A stretch of 64,000 nt of DNA from an uncultured Allomuricauda sp. (GTDB lineage: Bacteria > Bacteroidota > Bacteroidia > Flavobacteriales > Flavobacteriaceae). The notes beneath the pieces were generated by a model, which worked only from the letters and a program-made list of their open reading frames with translations, made no database searches and was not told the origin of the DNA. A program made the translations under genes and the position numbers. Below, piece by piece: positions 42,787-53,037 of this stretch (within the stretch, counting starts at the first letter, position 1; the number at the start of each line of letters is the position of its first letter). The stretch is taken from positions 1,364,001 through 1,428,000 of the forward strand of contig NZ_CANMUU010000002.1 of NCBI RefSeq assembly GCF_947501165.1. The letters are read 5' to 3'.

Positions 42787-44185
42787 TTTTATAACGGGCA
42801 TCTTTCAAATACTTGGATGCCAATGTATTGAATTTTGGGTTTATCCTGAGTAAGGCTGTGTTTTCCAAAGCGTATAACTTTTCAGCATCCTTAAACCCTG
42901 CTTTCAAAGCTTCTTCCAAATAGAAAAGAGAAGTTCCAAAATCTTCATTTTTTGCACTTAAAGAGATAATCTTCATATAAAAATCAAAATTATCCGCGTC
43001 AGTGATGGTCTTCAACATGTATAAGAAGGCCAAGGCATCCTCATCTATTAGTTTGTCAGATTTAATCAATTCGATGTTGTCGTCTGCAAGGGCATTGACA
43101 AAACCTTTGAGTCGGTTTCCCATTTGTCTTTCATACACCGAATTTCCGTTAATGAATTTGTCCAACTCTTCCATCTGATACTTCCACCAGCCTAAATTGT
43201 TGAAGTTATGGGTCTGGACATCCTCATCCATGTCATAACCATATTCGTCTTTCAAAAGAGTCTCTTTAAAGAAAGTGGCATTTTCAGCTCTTCGCATCGC
43301 TTTGAACATCTTATTTTTTCGTACTTCTTTCAAAATCAATCGAAGGGAATCCAAATTCTTATGGGCGCCATACATAGAAAGCATTTGACTCAAGTATTGC
43401 TCTGCCAACAGCATCTTCTGTTGGCTTCTTAACCCATTCACTTTTTGAATATCCTGCACATAAGCTTTCTCTACATACATTGAATCTTTAGGTATTAGCT
43501 TTCTGCCCATTGCCTTGAGGGTAAAAGCTTGAAGTGCTTTTTCCACTAACGCATTATCAGGTAATTTCTGATTTTCATTGTATACCAATAATTGACTTGG
43601 AAACTTTAGACGATTCAATACCTTTTCGGTTGCTAATAAATCAGTGTAAGCGTAGTCATTTTTCCCAACAATTCCGATGAAATGAAAAGGTCTTTTCAGG
43701 TTTAAAGCATCAGTATTGGAAACTGAACTACCAATTGAAATCACACCGTTTACTACATTCAAAAATAATGGGGTCAATGAAGCATATCTAGCTCCAGATT
43801 CGTTTCCTGCAACATAAATCCTACTTTTTTGTATTGGCAATATGCTGTTGACCCGCTTTAAAACCTGGCCGGTTTTCACCATGTTCTTCGTTAAGCTAAG
43901 GGAATCCTCAATTCCGACTGCAGCAACTACATAGCCTTCTTTTTCCGCAGCTTTTGCAAACCAGTTGGCTACTTGTTTTTCTCTCTTTTCCAAATCAATG
44001 ACCAAAAGCAAGGGCCAGTTTTTACTGGTATCAAATTTTTGTGGCAAGTAAAGTGAGTACGTATCGGGAATGGAATCATTGATTTTTAGCGAATCGATAA
44101 GCTTGCCTTTTTTTAGCACAAGCTGTTGGCCAGCCACCAATTGAAAAAAAAGACAGGCCAAAAGGAACAGAAGATTTTTTTTCAT
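42773..44185 (-). CDS. Exported alpha/beta-hydrolase-like protein, probably without catalytic Ser
   Basis: A 470-residue protein with signal peptide (cleaved near V-A-G-Q, residue 20). The first 210 residues show the alpha/beta-hydrolase pattern (W-P-L-L-L-V-I-D, then a helix, then I-Y-V-A-G-N-E-S-G-A). At the elbow, where esterases have G-F-S-x-G, the sequence is G127-N-E-S-G131, so Glu occupies the nucleophile position and Ser is shifted by one. Residues 240-470 are helical, ending in a repeat-like segment (D-F-G-T-S-L-F-Y-L-E-E-A-L-K-A-G) as in TPR proteins. It may be a binding protein. Confidence 0.78.
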   Translation of the reverse strand: MKKNLLFLLACLFFQLVAGQQLVLKKGKLIDSLKINDSIPDTYSLYLPQKFDTSKNWPLLLVIDLEKREKQVANWFAKAAEKEGYVVAAVGIEDSLSLTKNMVKTGQVLKRVNSILPIQKSRIYVAGNESGARYASLTPLFLNVVNGVISIGSSVSNTDALNLKRPFHFIGIVGKNDYAYTDLLATEKVLNRLKFPSQLLVYNENQKLPDNALVEKALQAFTLKAMGRKLIPKDSMYVEKAYVQDIQKVNGLRSQQKMLLAEQYLSQMLSMYGAHKNLDSLRLILKEVRKNKMFKAMRRAENATFFKETLLKDEYGYDMDEDVQTHNFNNLGWWKYQMEELDKFINGNSVYERQMGNRLKGFVNALADDNIELIKSDKLIDEDALAFLYMLKTITDADNFDFYMKIISLSAKNEDFGTSLFYLEEALKAGFKDAEKLYALENTALLRINPKFNTLASKYLKDARYKIIEE

Positions 44186-44266
44186 AGCATTTTCATAACA
44201 AAAATCCGGCCAAAATCCCGAATCCTAGAAAACAATATAAAGTTACATTAAATATGTATAGCAAAC

Positions 44267-44707
44267 CTAGCTGGCCTTAATTGGCGAATTGGAAATCACG
44301 TTGGACAATACAATATGGGTTCGGCATTCCCCATAGATAATAAGCTCATCGATAAACCTTTCTAAATGACCTTGGTCTTTTAAGATAACTTCCATAATAA
44401 TATTTTCATTTCCAGTTATCCGATAGCAATTTATTACTTCATCAAAAGACTTTACTTTCTCCAAAAAAGGTTTCAGCTTGCCCAAAAAGGCTTTGAGCAT
44501 AATGATGGCCCTTAGTTGATGCCCTAAATGCACATGGGATGTTTTCGCAAAATATCCTTCAATAATTCCAGCATCTTCCATTTTCTTTACCCGTTCTGAA
44601 ACGGCTGGTGGCGTGAGGCCCACTTTTCTACCAATACTCGTGTGAGAAGCACGTGCATCTTCTTGTAAATAGTTAAGGATTTCCCAATTTAATTTATCAA
44701 CTTTCAT
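44267..44707 (-). CDS. Lrp/AsnC-family transcriptional regulator
   Basis: A 146-residue protein. The N-terminal winged helix (about 5-60: D-K-L-N-W-E-I-L-N-Y-L-Q, then T-S-I-G-R-K-V-G-L-T-P-P-A-V-S-E-R-V-K-K-M-E) and C-terminal RAM ligand domain (about 65-140) match Lrp/AsnC. It should form dimers or octamers and sense an amino acid. It is a candidate regulator for the adjacent branched-chain pathway gene icmF, but it is transcribed alone. Confidence 0.93.
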   Translation of the reverse strand: MKVDKLNWEILNYLQEDARASHTSIGRKVGLTPPAVSERVKKMEDAGIIEGYFAKTSHVHLGHQLRAIIMLKAFLGKLKPFLEKVKSFDEVINCYRITGNENIIMEVILKDQGHLERFIDELIIYGECRTHIVLSNVISNSPIKAS

Positions 44708-44830
44708 AATTAAGCAAAATCACATAATATATTTAGTATTAAAAGTAAACATACTATTTGGCTTTAAAAACAAAATTCATTTTTATCTATTCATTTTTAA
44801 TTTTATAGTTACAAAATTGCTATTTTTTAC

Positions 44831-45232
44831 ATGGAATCTGCTTCCTTTAATTCTCAAAAGATTTATAGAAAGTCATTGGCGCTCCAAGACTTGAGTGAGG
44901 CCATTGCGGCTTACTTTTCCTCCAATAGGGATGCATTGTCTATAAGGCGCTATGGTAGTTTCCGTGATGATATTTCCAAATGCTTGGTTACCGATGCCAA
45001 CTTAATAACAAAGCAAATTCATCTTGCCTCTTCAAGTAGTTCGCATAACACAAGAATGAAAAGTTTGGCGTTCATCAACGTCATGACTCAAAACATATTG
45101 GCATACTGCAACGGTCTGGAAAAAGATGGTGTTAAAGAAAAGGAGTATTTGAACCTTTTGCGAAAGGAAATTAGAAGTTTTCGGGTTTCCTTTAAGAAAT
45201 GGAGAAAGTCTTTCCAAAGCGGAACGGACTAA
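44831..45232 (+). CDS. Small helical protein of unknown function
   Basis: A 133-residue soluble protein, predominantly helical and basic (R-K-E-I-R-S-F-R-V-S-F-K-K-W-R-K near the end), with a Ser run at about 68-72. No signal, membrane segment or known motif is recognised. It may be a four-helix-bundle protein. It lies between the divergent Lrp regulator and the convergent icmF gene, with stops 10 bases apart. Confidence 0.68.
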   Translation: MESASFNSQKIYRKSLALQDLSEAIAAYFSSNRDALSIRRYGSFRDDISKCLVTDANLITKQIHLASSSSSHNTRMKSLAFINVMTQNILAYCNGLEKDGVKEKEYLNLLRKEIRSFRVSFKKWRKSFQSGTD

Positions 45233-45242
45233 AATCTAAAAA

Positions 45243-48200
45243 CTACATATTTCTTCTGTACTGACCCCCCACTTCAAAAAGTGCCTTGGTAATCTGGCCC
45301 AAGGAACAATACTTGGAAACCTCCATGAGCATATTGAACATGTTTCCGTTTTCTATTGCAACTTGTTGCAGCTCGTTAAGCAGTGTCTCGGATTCATCAC
45401 TATTTCTTTGATGAAGATTTTCCAAGGTTTCAATTTGATTCATTTTCTCTTCCTCAGTGGCACGAATTACTTCATCCGGAAGGATGGTGGGTGAGCCTTT
45501 GGAACTCAAAAAGGTATTCACTCCAATAATGGGATACTCTCCAGAATGTTTCAACGTTTCGTAATGTAGACTTTCCTCCTGGATTTTAGAACGCTGGTAC
45601 ATGGTCTCCATTGCGCCAAGTACCCCACCTCGTTCCGTTATTCTATCAAATTCCAACAACACAGCTTCCTCTACCAAATCGGTAAGTTCTTCAATAATGA
45701 AAGACCCCTGAATAGGGTTCTCGTTTTTAGCAAGGCCCAATTCTTTATTGATTATCAATTGAATGGCCATAGCCCTACGCACCGACTCTTCCGTTGGGGT
45801 GGTTATTGCTTCATCATATGCATTGGTATGAAGTGAGTTACAATTATCATATATGGCATACAGTGCTTGAAGCGTTGTTCTGATATCATTAAAATCAATT
45901 TCCTGGGCGTGCAGACTTCTTCCAGAGGTTTGAATATGGTATTTGAGCATCTGTGCCCTTGGGTCGGCGCCATATTTGTCTCGCAATGCCTTAGCCCAAA
46001 TCCTTCTGGCCACACGACCAATTACTGCATACTCCGGATCTACTCCATTGGAAAAGAAAAAGGATAGGTTGGGACCAAATTTATTGATATCCATCCCTCT
46101 ACTTAAATAGTATTCTACATAGGTAAAACCATTACTTAACGTGAAGGCCAATTGGGTAATAGGATTTGCTCCTGCTTCCGCTATATGGTATCCTGATATG
46201 GAAACCGAATAGAAGTTACGCACCTGACTATCAATAAAATACTCTTGCACATCGCCCATTAAACGCAGTGCGAATTCGGTAGAAAAAATACAGGTATTCT
46301 GTGCTTGGTCCTCCTTTAAAATATCTGCTTGCACAGTTCCCCTTACTTGGGAGAGTGTGTTCTTTTTAATCTCTGCGTACACATTTTCCGGTAACACCAT
46401 GTCTCCGGTAACCCCAAGTAACATTAGGCCCAGTCCATTGTTTCCTTCTGGCAATTCCCCATTGTACTTTGGGCGGGCCACTCCCTTTTTCTTATAAATA
46501 GAGGCAATCTTAGCTTCCACCTCTTTTTCCAGTTCATTTTCTGAAATGTACTTTTCACAGTTCTGGTCAATGGCGGCATTCAGGAAAAAAGCCAATAACA
46601 TAGGTGCTGGACCATTAATGGTCATACTTACGGAAGTCATCGGATTACTCAAATCAAATCCAGAATACAGCTTTTTTGCATCATCCAAGCAACAAATGGA
46701 TACTCCGGCATTTCCAATTTTTCCATAAATGTCTGGTCTATGATCAGGGTCGCTCCCATAAAGGGTTACCGAATCAAAAGCGGTAGAAAGTCTTTTTGCC
46801 GGCATGTCCAAACTAACATAGTGGAACCTTTTATTAGTTCGCTCCGGGCCTCCTTCTCCTGCAAACATTCTGGTAGGGTCCTCTCCTACTCTTTTAAAGG
46901 GATAAAGACCGGAGGTATACGGAAATTCCCCTGGAACATTTTCCTGTAACATCCAGCGCAGCAAATCGCCCCACGCTTTGTATTTGGGCAATGCCACTTT
47001 TGGAATCTGGCTATGCGACAACGATTCCGTATGTGTATCTATATGCACTTCTTTGCCCCTTACCTTAAAGGTATACACAGGAGATTTATATCTGGCAACC
47101 TGCTCCTCCCATCTCAGTATTAAATCCCAATTATAGGGATCCAAGTCCATTCTTACCTTATCGAACTCTTTAAAAAGGATTGTCAATATTTCTTTACCAT
47201 TGTCTTCCGTGCACAATTCAATCAATGTATCATCCTGCAGACCTGATTTTGAAAGAAACTCAGTTTGTCCTTTTGTCAAATCAAGTCCAACTACAGAAGC
47301 TATCGTCATAAAAATGCCGTACAATTTTTGCGCAGTCTGTACCTGTGCATCGGCTTTTACATCATAGGCCCTATTGCTCTCCGTTATTTCGGATAAATAA
47401 CGGGTGCGTGCGGGAGGAATAACAAACACCTTCTCCATCATTTCGGTAGAGACTTCAAAATTGGAAACCAAGCTTGAGTTTGCCTTATTCACAAGTGTTT
47501 CCATAATGGCCTTGTACAGTTTATTCATTCCTGGGTCATTAAACTGAGAGGCAATTGTTCCGAAAATAGGAAGGTCGTCCATATTGGTATCCCACAGTCC
47601 ATGATTTCGCATGTACTGTTTTTTTACATCTCGAATTGCATCCAATGCGCCTCTTTTATCGAACTTGTTAATAGCAACCAAATCAGCAAAATCGAGCATG
47701 TCAATTTTTTCCAACTGGGTGGCAGCACCAAATTCGGGCGTCATTACATATAAGGAGATGTCACTATGTTCCAGAATTTCAGTATCAGACTGTCCAATTC
47801 CCGAAGTTTCCAAAATAATCAAATCATAATGGGCGGCCTTAAGTATTTCCACAGCTTCCGAAACATGTTTGGAAAGTGCCAAATTGGACTGCCTTGTTGC
47901 CAAAGAACGCATGTAAACCCTATCGCTATTGATAGCATTCATGCGAATTCGGTCTCCCAAAAGGGCTCCACCCGTTTTTCGCTTGGATGGGTCCACAGAG
48001 ATGATTCCAATATGCTTATCTGGAAAATCCATCAGAAATCTTCGCACCAACTCATCAACCAAACTAGATTTTCCAGCCCCACCGGTGCCCGTGATTCCCA
48101 AAACAGGCACAGTTGCTTTTGATTCCTCTATCTGGGCTTGATAGGTTGCATATACTTCAGGCTTATTTTCTGCCAACGAGATTAATCTAGCTATGGTATT

Positions 48201-48701
48201 GGTCTGTTTCTCTTGAAGAAGTTGCGACAAACCTTTGTTTTCAGGAATGCAAATGCTCGGTACTCCAGAATCGCTTCTTTGTACCAAATCGTTAATCATT
48301 CCTTGAAGTCCCATCTCTCTCCCATCATCAGGTGAATAAATGCGTTCCACCCCATGTTCCATCAAATCTTCAATCTCTCTGGGAAGAATAACACCGCCAC
48401 CGCCTCCAAAAATCTTAATCTGACCAGCGTTTCGTTCTTGTAGCAGATCGTACATGTATTTAAAGTACTCATTATGCCCCCCTTGATAGGAAGTCATCGC
48501 AATGGCATTGGCATCTTCTTGTATTGCACAGTCCACCACTTCAGCTACGCTCCTATCATGCCCCAAATGGATAACCTCAACCCCTGTGGATTGTATTATT
48601 CTTCGCATTATATTGATGGCGGCATCATGTCCATCAAAAAGTGAAGCTGCGGTTACAATTCGTATTTTGTTTTTAGGCTGATAGGGCTTCGATTGCTCCA
48701 T
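45243..48701 (-). CDS. icmF: Fused isobutyryl-CoA mutase (IcmF)
   Basis: A 1152-residue adenosylcobalamin enzyme in one chain: B12-binding domain (about 12-145, with D-G-H-D-A-A at 23-28 and the lower-ligand His25), MeaB-like G-protein chaperone (about 195-420, Walker A G-T-G-G-A-G-K-S at 205-212) and a mutase barrel (about 560-1100). It rearranges isobutyryl-CoA and n-butyryl-CoA. This domain order separates it from two-subunit methylmalonyl-CoA mutase. ATG 48701 was used rather than the TTG two codons upstream. It is monocistronic. Confidence 0.93.
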   Translation of the reverse strand: MEQSKPYQPKNKIRIVTAASLFDGHDAAINIMRRIIQSTGVEVIHLGHDRSVAEVVDCAIQEDANAIAMTSYQGGHNEYFKYMYDLLQERNAGQIKIFGGGGGVILPREIEDLMEHGVERIYSPDDGREMGLQGMINDLVQRSDSGVPSICIPENKGLSQLLQEKQTNTIARLISLAENKPEVYATYQAQIEESKATVPVLGITGTGGAGKSSLVDELVRRFLMDFPDKHIGIISVDPSKRKTGGALLGDRIRMNAINSDRVYMRSLATRQSNLALSKHVSEAVEILKAAHYDLIILETSGIGQSDTEILEHSDISLYVMTPEFGAATQLEKIDMLDFADLVAINKFDKRGALDAIRDVKKQYMRNHGLWDTNMDDLPIFGTIASQFNDPGMNKLYKAIMETLVNKANSSLVSNFEVSTEMMEKVFVIPPARTRYLSEITESNRAYDVKADAQVQTAQKLYGIFMTIASVVGLDLTKGQTEFLSKSGLQDDTLIELCTEDNGKEILTILFKEFDKVRMDLDPYNWDLILRWEEQVARYKSPVYTFKVRGKEVHIDTHTESLSHSQIPKVALPKYKAWGDLLRWMLQENVPGEFPYTSGLYPFKRVGEDPTRMFAGEGGPERTNKRFHYVSLDMPAKRLSTAFDSVTLYGSDPDHRPDIYGKIGNAGVSICCLDDAKKLYSGFDLSNPMTSVSMTINGPAPMLLAFFLNAAIDQNCEKYISENELEKEVEAKIASIYKKKGVARPKYNGELPEGNNGLGLMLLGVTGDMVLPENVYAEIKKNTLSQVRGTVQADILKEDQAQNTCIFSTEFALRLMGDVQEYFIDSQVRNFYSVSISGYHIAEAGANPITQLAFTLSNGFTYVEYYLSRGMDINKFGPNLSFFFSNGVDPEYAVIGRVARRIWAKALRDKYGADPRAQMLKYHIQTSGRSLHAQEIDFNDIRTTLQALYAIYDNCNSLHTNAYDEAITTPTEESVRRAMAIQLIINKELGLAKNENPIQGSFIIEELTDLVEEAVLLEFDRITERGGVLGAMETMYQRSKIQEESLHYETLKHSGEYPIIGVNTFLSSKGSPTILPDEVIRATEEEKMNQIETLENLHQRNSDESETLLNELQQVAIENGNMFNMLMEVSKYCSLGQITKALFEVGGQYRRNM

Positions 48702-48817
48702 TGTCAATTTAAGGTCAAAAATTCTCTTGCAATTTACGGAAAGTGCAACAAAATTTTGATTTTAATTCATATTTTATAAAAATATTAGATATAACCCATT
48801 ACTTTTTTTTGATATCA

Positions 48818-48825
48818 TAATTTTG
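48818..48825 (+). promoter_or_regulatory. Putative -7 element for purU
   Basis: TAATTTTG matches TAnnTTTG, 18 bases before the purU start. Confidence 0.45.
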
Positions 48826-48843
48826 GGATATAAAAATCAACCA

Positions 48844-49692
48844 ATGAAGCTCACCATACTTATCCATTGTCCAGATCAATCTGGTATTATTCATTCCACT
48901 ACTGGTTTTATTACAAATATTGGAGGAAACGTAGTCTATTTGGATCAACATGTGGATAAGCAGGCGGGCGTATTCTTTATGCGTTTGGAATGTGAGTTTT
49001 TGAAAACATTGAATCTATTGGATGTTAAGAATGATTTTGAGCAGAAAATAGCCAGTCGATACCTAATGCAATGGAATATATTTACGGATACGGAAAAACC
49101 CAAAATGGGTCTTTTTGTATCAAAATACAATCATTGCCTTTATGATTTATTGAGTCGATATCAATCTGGTGAACTTTGGGTCGATATTCCATTCATTTTA
49201 AGTAATCACCAAGATTTGGAATATATCGGGGAACAATTCAACATCCCTTACCATCATATACCAGTTACAAAAGAAACCAAGGAAGATGCGGAAAACAAGC
49301 AACTCTCTTTTTTACAGAAACACGAAGTTGATTTTATAGTTCTAGCCCGTTATATGCAAATTGTTTCACCAAAAATTATCGATAAGTTTCCTAACAGGAT
49401 TATTAATATACATCATTCTTTTTTACCTGCATTTGCTGGTGCAAAACCGTATCATGCGGCATTTGAACGCGGTGTAAAAATCATTGGGGCCACAAGCCAT
49501 TATGTAACCGAAGAGCTGGACGCGGGACCAATCATTGAACAGGATGTAGTAGCAGTATCCCACACCCATTCCATAAAAGATTTTGTTGCCAAAGGAAGGG
49601 ATTTGGAAAAAATTGTTTTGGCGAGAGCAGTTAAGTTGCACCTAAGCCGAAAAACCATGGTATACAACAATAAAACCGTTATTTTTTCTTGA
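48844..49692 (+). CDS. purU: Formyltetrahydrofolate deformylase
   Basis: A 282-residue cytoplasmic enzyme releasing formate from 10-formyl-THF for purine synthesis and one-carbon balance. ATG 48844 was chosen because the ACT domain begins immediately (K-L-T-I-L-I-H-C-P-D-Q-S-G-I). The formyltransferase-like domain follows (about 85-282), with N-I-H-H-S-F-L-P-A-F-A-G-A-K-P-Y and G-A-T-S-H-Y-V-T-x-E-L-D-A-G-P-I-I-x-Q. The length matches PurU. Confidence 0.95.
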   Translation: MKLTILIHCPDQSGIIHSTTGFITNIGGNVVYLDQHVDKQAGVFFMRLECEFLKTLNLLDVKNDFEQKIASRYLMQWNIFTDTEKPKMGLFVSKYNHCLYDLLSRYQSGELWVDIPFILSNHQDLEYIGEQFNIPYHHIPVTKETKEDAENKQLSFLQKHEVDFIVLARYMQIVSPKIIDKFPNRIINIHHSFLPAFAGAKPYHAAFERGVKIIGATSHYVTEELDAGPIIEQDVVAVSHTHSIKDFVAKGRDLEKIVLARAVKLHLSRKTMVYNNKTVIFS

Positions 49693-49762
49693 TTTTCTTT
49701 TTGAAAAAGAAAGTTTCTTCGTTAGAAGATGTACTTTGAGGAAAATTTTAAAAATTGTCTCC

Positions 49763-50476
49763 ATGAAACGTATAGTTCTATGTTTACTCTTAATTTTTGC
49801 AACATCTGCCTGCACTGAACTTCAACAGGTCGTAAATCAACTACCACAAGGAACAACTGGAATTGGCAATGCGGAAATTGCTCAGGGATTGCGAGCTGCT
49901 CTTGACCAGGGCATAGACAAACAGGTAAAAAAGCTGTCGTTAAAGGACGGTTTCTTCAAAAATGAATTGGTTAGAATCTTATTGCCAGATGAGTTGAAGA
50001 AAGTAGATAAAACTTTACGGGACGTAGGCTTAGGCAACTTAGCTGATGAAGGTTTACGCATTCTCAATAGAGCTGCTGAAGATGCTGTTGGTGAAGCAAC
50101 ACCTATATTTGTAGATGCTGTAAAAGGAATCACCTTTGGTGATGCCAAACAGATACTCTTGGGGTCCGATAATGCAGCAACCCAATATTTGGAACAATCT
50201 ACAAGTTCCCAACTTTATAGCAAATTCGAACCAAAGATTGAAGCATCTTTTAAAAAAGTTGGTGCGGATAAGATTTGGAATTCATTGATAACCAAATATA
50301 ATGCCCTTCCCTTAACATCAGATGTAAATCCTAACCTTACAGAATACGTTACCCAAGAAGCCTTGGAAGGGGTATACACCATGATAGCGGTTGAAGAAAA
50401 AGAAATTCGCACTAAGCTGTCTTCCCGAACCACCGATTTATTGAAGAAAGTCTTTGCCTTGCAAGACAGTCAATAA
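49763..50476 (+). CDS. DUF4197 lipoprotein
   Basis: A 237-residue lipoprotein (F-A-T-S-A-C, Cys17); ATG 49763 gives the better signal than one nine codons upstream. The DUF4197 domain covers about 35-230, with A-L-x-x-G-I, then F-F-x-N-x-L-V-R-I-L-L-P and A-x-x-Y-L-x-x-x-T-S-x-x-L. It is helical and periplasm-facing or outer-membrane anchored. Function is unknown. It is 70 bases after purU and may share its transcript. Confidence 0.9.
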   Translation: MKRIVLCLLLIFATSACTELQQVVNQLPQGTTGIGNAEIAQGLRAALDQGIDKQVKKLSLKDGFFKNELVRILLPDELKKVDKTLRDVGLGNLADEGLRILNRAAEDAVGEATPIFVDAVKGITFGDAKQILLGSDNAATQYLEQSTSSQLYSKFEPKIEASFKKVGADKIWNSLITKYNALPLTSDVNPNLTEYVTQEALEGVYTMIAVEEKEIRTKLSSRTTDLLKKVFALQDSQ

Positions 50477-50832
50477 TTATTCTTATACACACAATATCAA
50501 CGAAATACCTCCGTTATAGTTATATCAGAGCAAAGGAATTATAACAAAATCCTAAAGTTAAATTAACCTTTGCAAGCTGGTTAAAAAGGAATTTTGTAAC
50601 CAATTATCTGAGTTAGCATTTTTTTGAGTTAGTTAGTTTTAACCGGTGTTCGCACCGGTTTTTTATTTCAAGTATTTGTTTTTCAACAGATTGCATTCAG
50701 TCTAAAAATTCTTTCCAAGCTCTTTTTCAAGAAGTAAACTATTATCGGCAATTACGGCATTTAGGAGTTTTTTAACATTTCCAGCTCGTTAAATAAGTAA
50801 CTTGAAGACAAGCTAATTCAATCAATCAAAAA
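50477..50832 (+). other. 356-base intergenic region with inverted repeats and a terminator
   Basis: No gene found. It holds two weak inverted repeats (CAAAGG 50531-50536 with CCTTTG 50567-50572; TTAACC 50563-50568 with GGTTAA 50579-50584), then a strong terminator at 50641-50664, 165 bases after the DUF4197 stop. The stretch before the terminator could be a long 3' end or a small RNA. The last 170 bases form the leader of the AraC gene; no clear promoter was seen. Confidence 0.5.
50641..50664 (+). terminator. Rho-independent terminator with TTCG loop
   Basis: A perfect 8-bp stem AACCGGTG/CACCGGTT with loop TTCG runs into a T tract. Confidence 0.85.
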
Positions 50833-52359
50833 ATGGGGAGGCCAATAATCATTTTTGTCCTGTCGTTGTCTGCAATTTTCGGATATGCTAATCATACTCC
50901 TTTAAAGGAGAAAACCTTGGCATCATCCATTTCCTCCTATCAAGATTCTATCAAGTGGGCCGATTATTTTTATAATATACAACGGTATAAGAAAGCAATA
51001 CCTCTTTATAAAAAGAATCTAGAGAATCCAAACGTTCCGAAAACGCGAATCCTTAAACGTTTGGCATTGAGTCAAGCCGGAATGGGAAATTCGTCGAAAT
51101 CCGTCGAGAACATCAATAAGTACTTGCAATTGGAGTTCCATCCAAATTTCTTATTGAACGAAGGGTTTGACCCAATTCGGGAATCAAATGAGTTTAAACG
51201 AATAGAAGAGCGTGTTATTCCTAGAGTGACCACTTGGTCTGTAATTTATCTTTTTGTAGCGATTATCGGATTTTACGTGGTACTTCTCATCACTCTGAAT
51301 AAACAGATTCATTCTGTATCAAGAATACTCATTGGGAGCTTCATTTTCATCCACTCCTTTTTTATACTTCATATTAGTATTAATGCCGCTCATTATTTCT
51401 TTGAATATCCCCACACATATTTAATGTCTACGTGGGGTACTTTTTTGTATGGCCCTTTGCTCTATTTCTACATTAAGAGAACCTCTCAAAAATATGTTTT
51501 CAAACTACAGGACATGCTGCATTTGGTTCCAACAATCATTCTTTTTGTTTACCTGATTACGGAGGTTTACTATATGCCCGCTCAGAGTAAAATTGTTTTG
51601 ATGCTTTCCCGAATGCAAAATGGATTAGGGCCTCAAGATTCCAATCGTCTTATAGTAATTGTAGTATTGAAAATCATATCATTGACCGTATATGGTCTAT
51701 TTATAGCAAAGGCTTATAATAAAGGTAAAAAAGAAAAGTTACTGAATTCAAAAAGTCTCAAATGGCAGAAAAACCTTTATGTAATCCATATTCTGTACGT
51801 ATTGACCTATACCGCCTACGGTATTGTAATAATAAATGGGTATGCCAATGGTTGGTTATACGATGTTTCTACCGCCAGCATGGCCCTTATGGTGCTTTAT
51901 GTGGGGTATTCCGCTAACATACAACCTGATGTTTTCAACGGCGCCTATTCTTATAATACCAACAAACTCTTTCCCAAGTATGAAAAATCTGGATTGACTC
52001 CCAGTTTGTCTCTGGAATTAAAGGAGAACCTTGTGCATCTTTTCGCAGTAGAAAAGGTTTATAAGGAAAATACCATTAATCTTGATATGGTAGCCGATAG
52101 ACTGAACACAACACGACACAATGCCTCCCAGGTTATCAATGAGCACTTTCATGTTAGTTTTCATGAATTTGTTAATATCTACAGGATAAAGGAGGCAAAA
52201 GAACTTCTTACCTGTGAAGACAACAAAAGATTGAACATTATTAACGTAGCCTATGAAGTTGGCTATAACAACAAAGTCACATTTAACAAAGCCTTCAAGA
52301 AAGATACCAAGCTGACACCTTCGCAATATCAAAAAACAGCCACAGAATCTACTTCGTAA
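50833..52359 (+). CDS. Membrane-anchored AraC-family regulator
   Basis: A 508-residue protein of three parts. A signal-like N-terminus and an exported segment with TPR-like helices (about 38-130: K-A-I-P-L-Y-K-K-N-L-E-N) come first; then about seven transmembrane helices (about 137-375); then a cytoplasmic AraC-type double helix-turn-helix (about 400-500: L-N-T-T-R-H-N-A-S-Q-V-I-N-E-H-F, then I-I-N-V-A-Y-E-V-G-Y-N-N-K-V-T-F-N-K-A-F-K-K). Such proteins would sense outside the membrane and bind DNA inside. The ligand and target are unknown. Confidence 0.88.
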   Translation: MGRPIIIFVLSLSAIFGYANHTPLKEKTLASSISSYQDSIKWADYFYNIQRYKKAIPLYKKNLENPNVPKTRILKRLALSQAGMGNSSKSVENINKYLQLEFHPNFLLNEGFDPIRESNEFKRIEERVIPRVTTWSVIYLFVAIIGFYVVLLITLNKQIHSVSRILIGSFIFIHSFFILHISINAAHYFFEYPHTYLMSTWGTFLYGPLLYFYIKRTSQKYVFKLQDMLHLVPTIILFVYLITEVYYMPAQSKIVLMLSRMQNGLGPQDSNRLIVIVVLKIISLTVYGLFIAKAYNKGKKEKLLNSKSLKWQKNLYVIHILYVLTYTAYGIVIINGYANGWLYDVSTASMALMVLYVGYSANIQPDVFNGAYSYNTNKLFPKYEKSGLTPSLSLELKENLVHLFAVEKVYKENTINLDMVADRLNTTRHNASQVINEHFHVSFHEFVNIYRIKEAKELLTCEDNKRLNIINVAYEVGYNNKVTFNKAFKKDTKLTPSQYQKTATESTS

Positions 52360-52439
52360 AGGTAAGTATTGTACGGGTATGGTAATGGTTTATAAGGGTT
52401 AGTATATCATTCCCAGCAACTGACTACTTTTATCTCAAG

Positions 52440-52528
52440 AAAAACAGCCCACCATATTCTTCACAAACTGCTTTGTCTCAAGAATGGGGTTTTTGAATTA
52501 GTCAGCAAAATATCCTGGGGCTGTTTTT
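52440..52528. repeat. 11-bp inverted repeat enclosing 67 bases
   Basis: AAAAACAGCCC (52440-52450) and GGGCTGTTTTT (52518-52528) are perfect complements. Inside, ATTCTT and AAGAAT may form an inner stem, and TCTCAAGA occurs both at its left edge and inside. The right arm overlaps the stop of the convergent gene. It may be a compound bidirectional terminator or a small mobile-element remnant. Confidence 0.6.
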
Positions 52529-53030
52529 ATTTTCTTCTGTACAATCCATCAAAAAGAACAGATACCACCTTATCCCCTTCAAGCAATTCCCAAAGTTGAC
52601 GAACAGTGCCATCTTCATTCTTGAACCATGTAACCTTATTTTTCAACATCTTCCCATCCCTTAAGAACTCTGCGGAAGACATAATCATTTTATCGCCTTC
52701 CCTATTTCCCCTTAGTTTTAAAAACGCACCCGAGTTATCCACCCATGTTTGTTCCCATTGCTGACTTATCTGGTTATAAAAATTGATACTTGTACCGGTG
52801 TATGCTTGTTTAGCGCTTGTCCAATTTTCACGAAGCACACAGCCCCTTTCTTCCTTTACTATACTATTCTCACCAGCAGGTGAACCATTGGCATTGGTCA
52901 CTGTCCATTCTCCTATCCAAAAATCAAAGGCAGAATGATTTTCGGAACAACAAGCGCAGGAATCCGAATTTTGAGCAATTGCACCCTGAAAAAGGAACAG
53001 GGCAAGAATAAAAAAGAAAGTTTTCATCAT
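52527..53030 (-). CDS. Exported lipocalin-like protein (DUF1579-like)
   Basis: A 167-residue protein from ATG 53030 (a second Met follows directly). The signal peptide ends near G-A-I-A-Q. The mature part begins with a C-x-C-C cluster and then F-D-F-W-I-G-E-W-T-V, the start of lipocalin-like beta barrels of the DUF1579 type, followed by repeated W-containing strands. It lies 7 bases after the alpha/beta hydrolase stop and is co-transcribed. The ligand is unknown. Confidence 0.8.
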   Translation of the reverse strand: MMKTFFFILALFLFQGAIAQNSDSCACCSENHSAFDFWIGEWTVTNANGSPAGENSIVKEERGCVLRENWTSAKQAYTGTSINFYNQISQQWEQTWVDNSGAFLKLRGNREGDKMIMSSAEFLRDGKMLKNKVTWFKNEDGTVRQLWELLEGDKVVSVLFDGLYRRK

Positions 53031-53037
53031 AAAAGAT

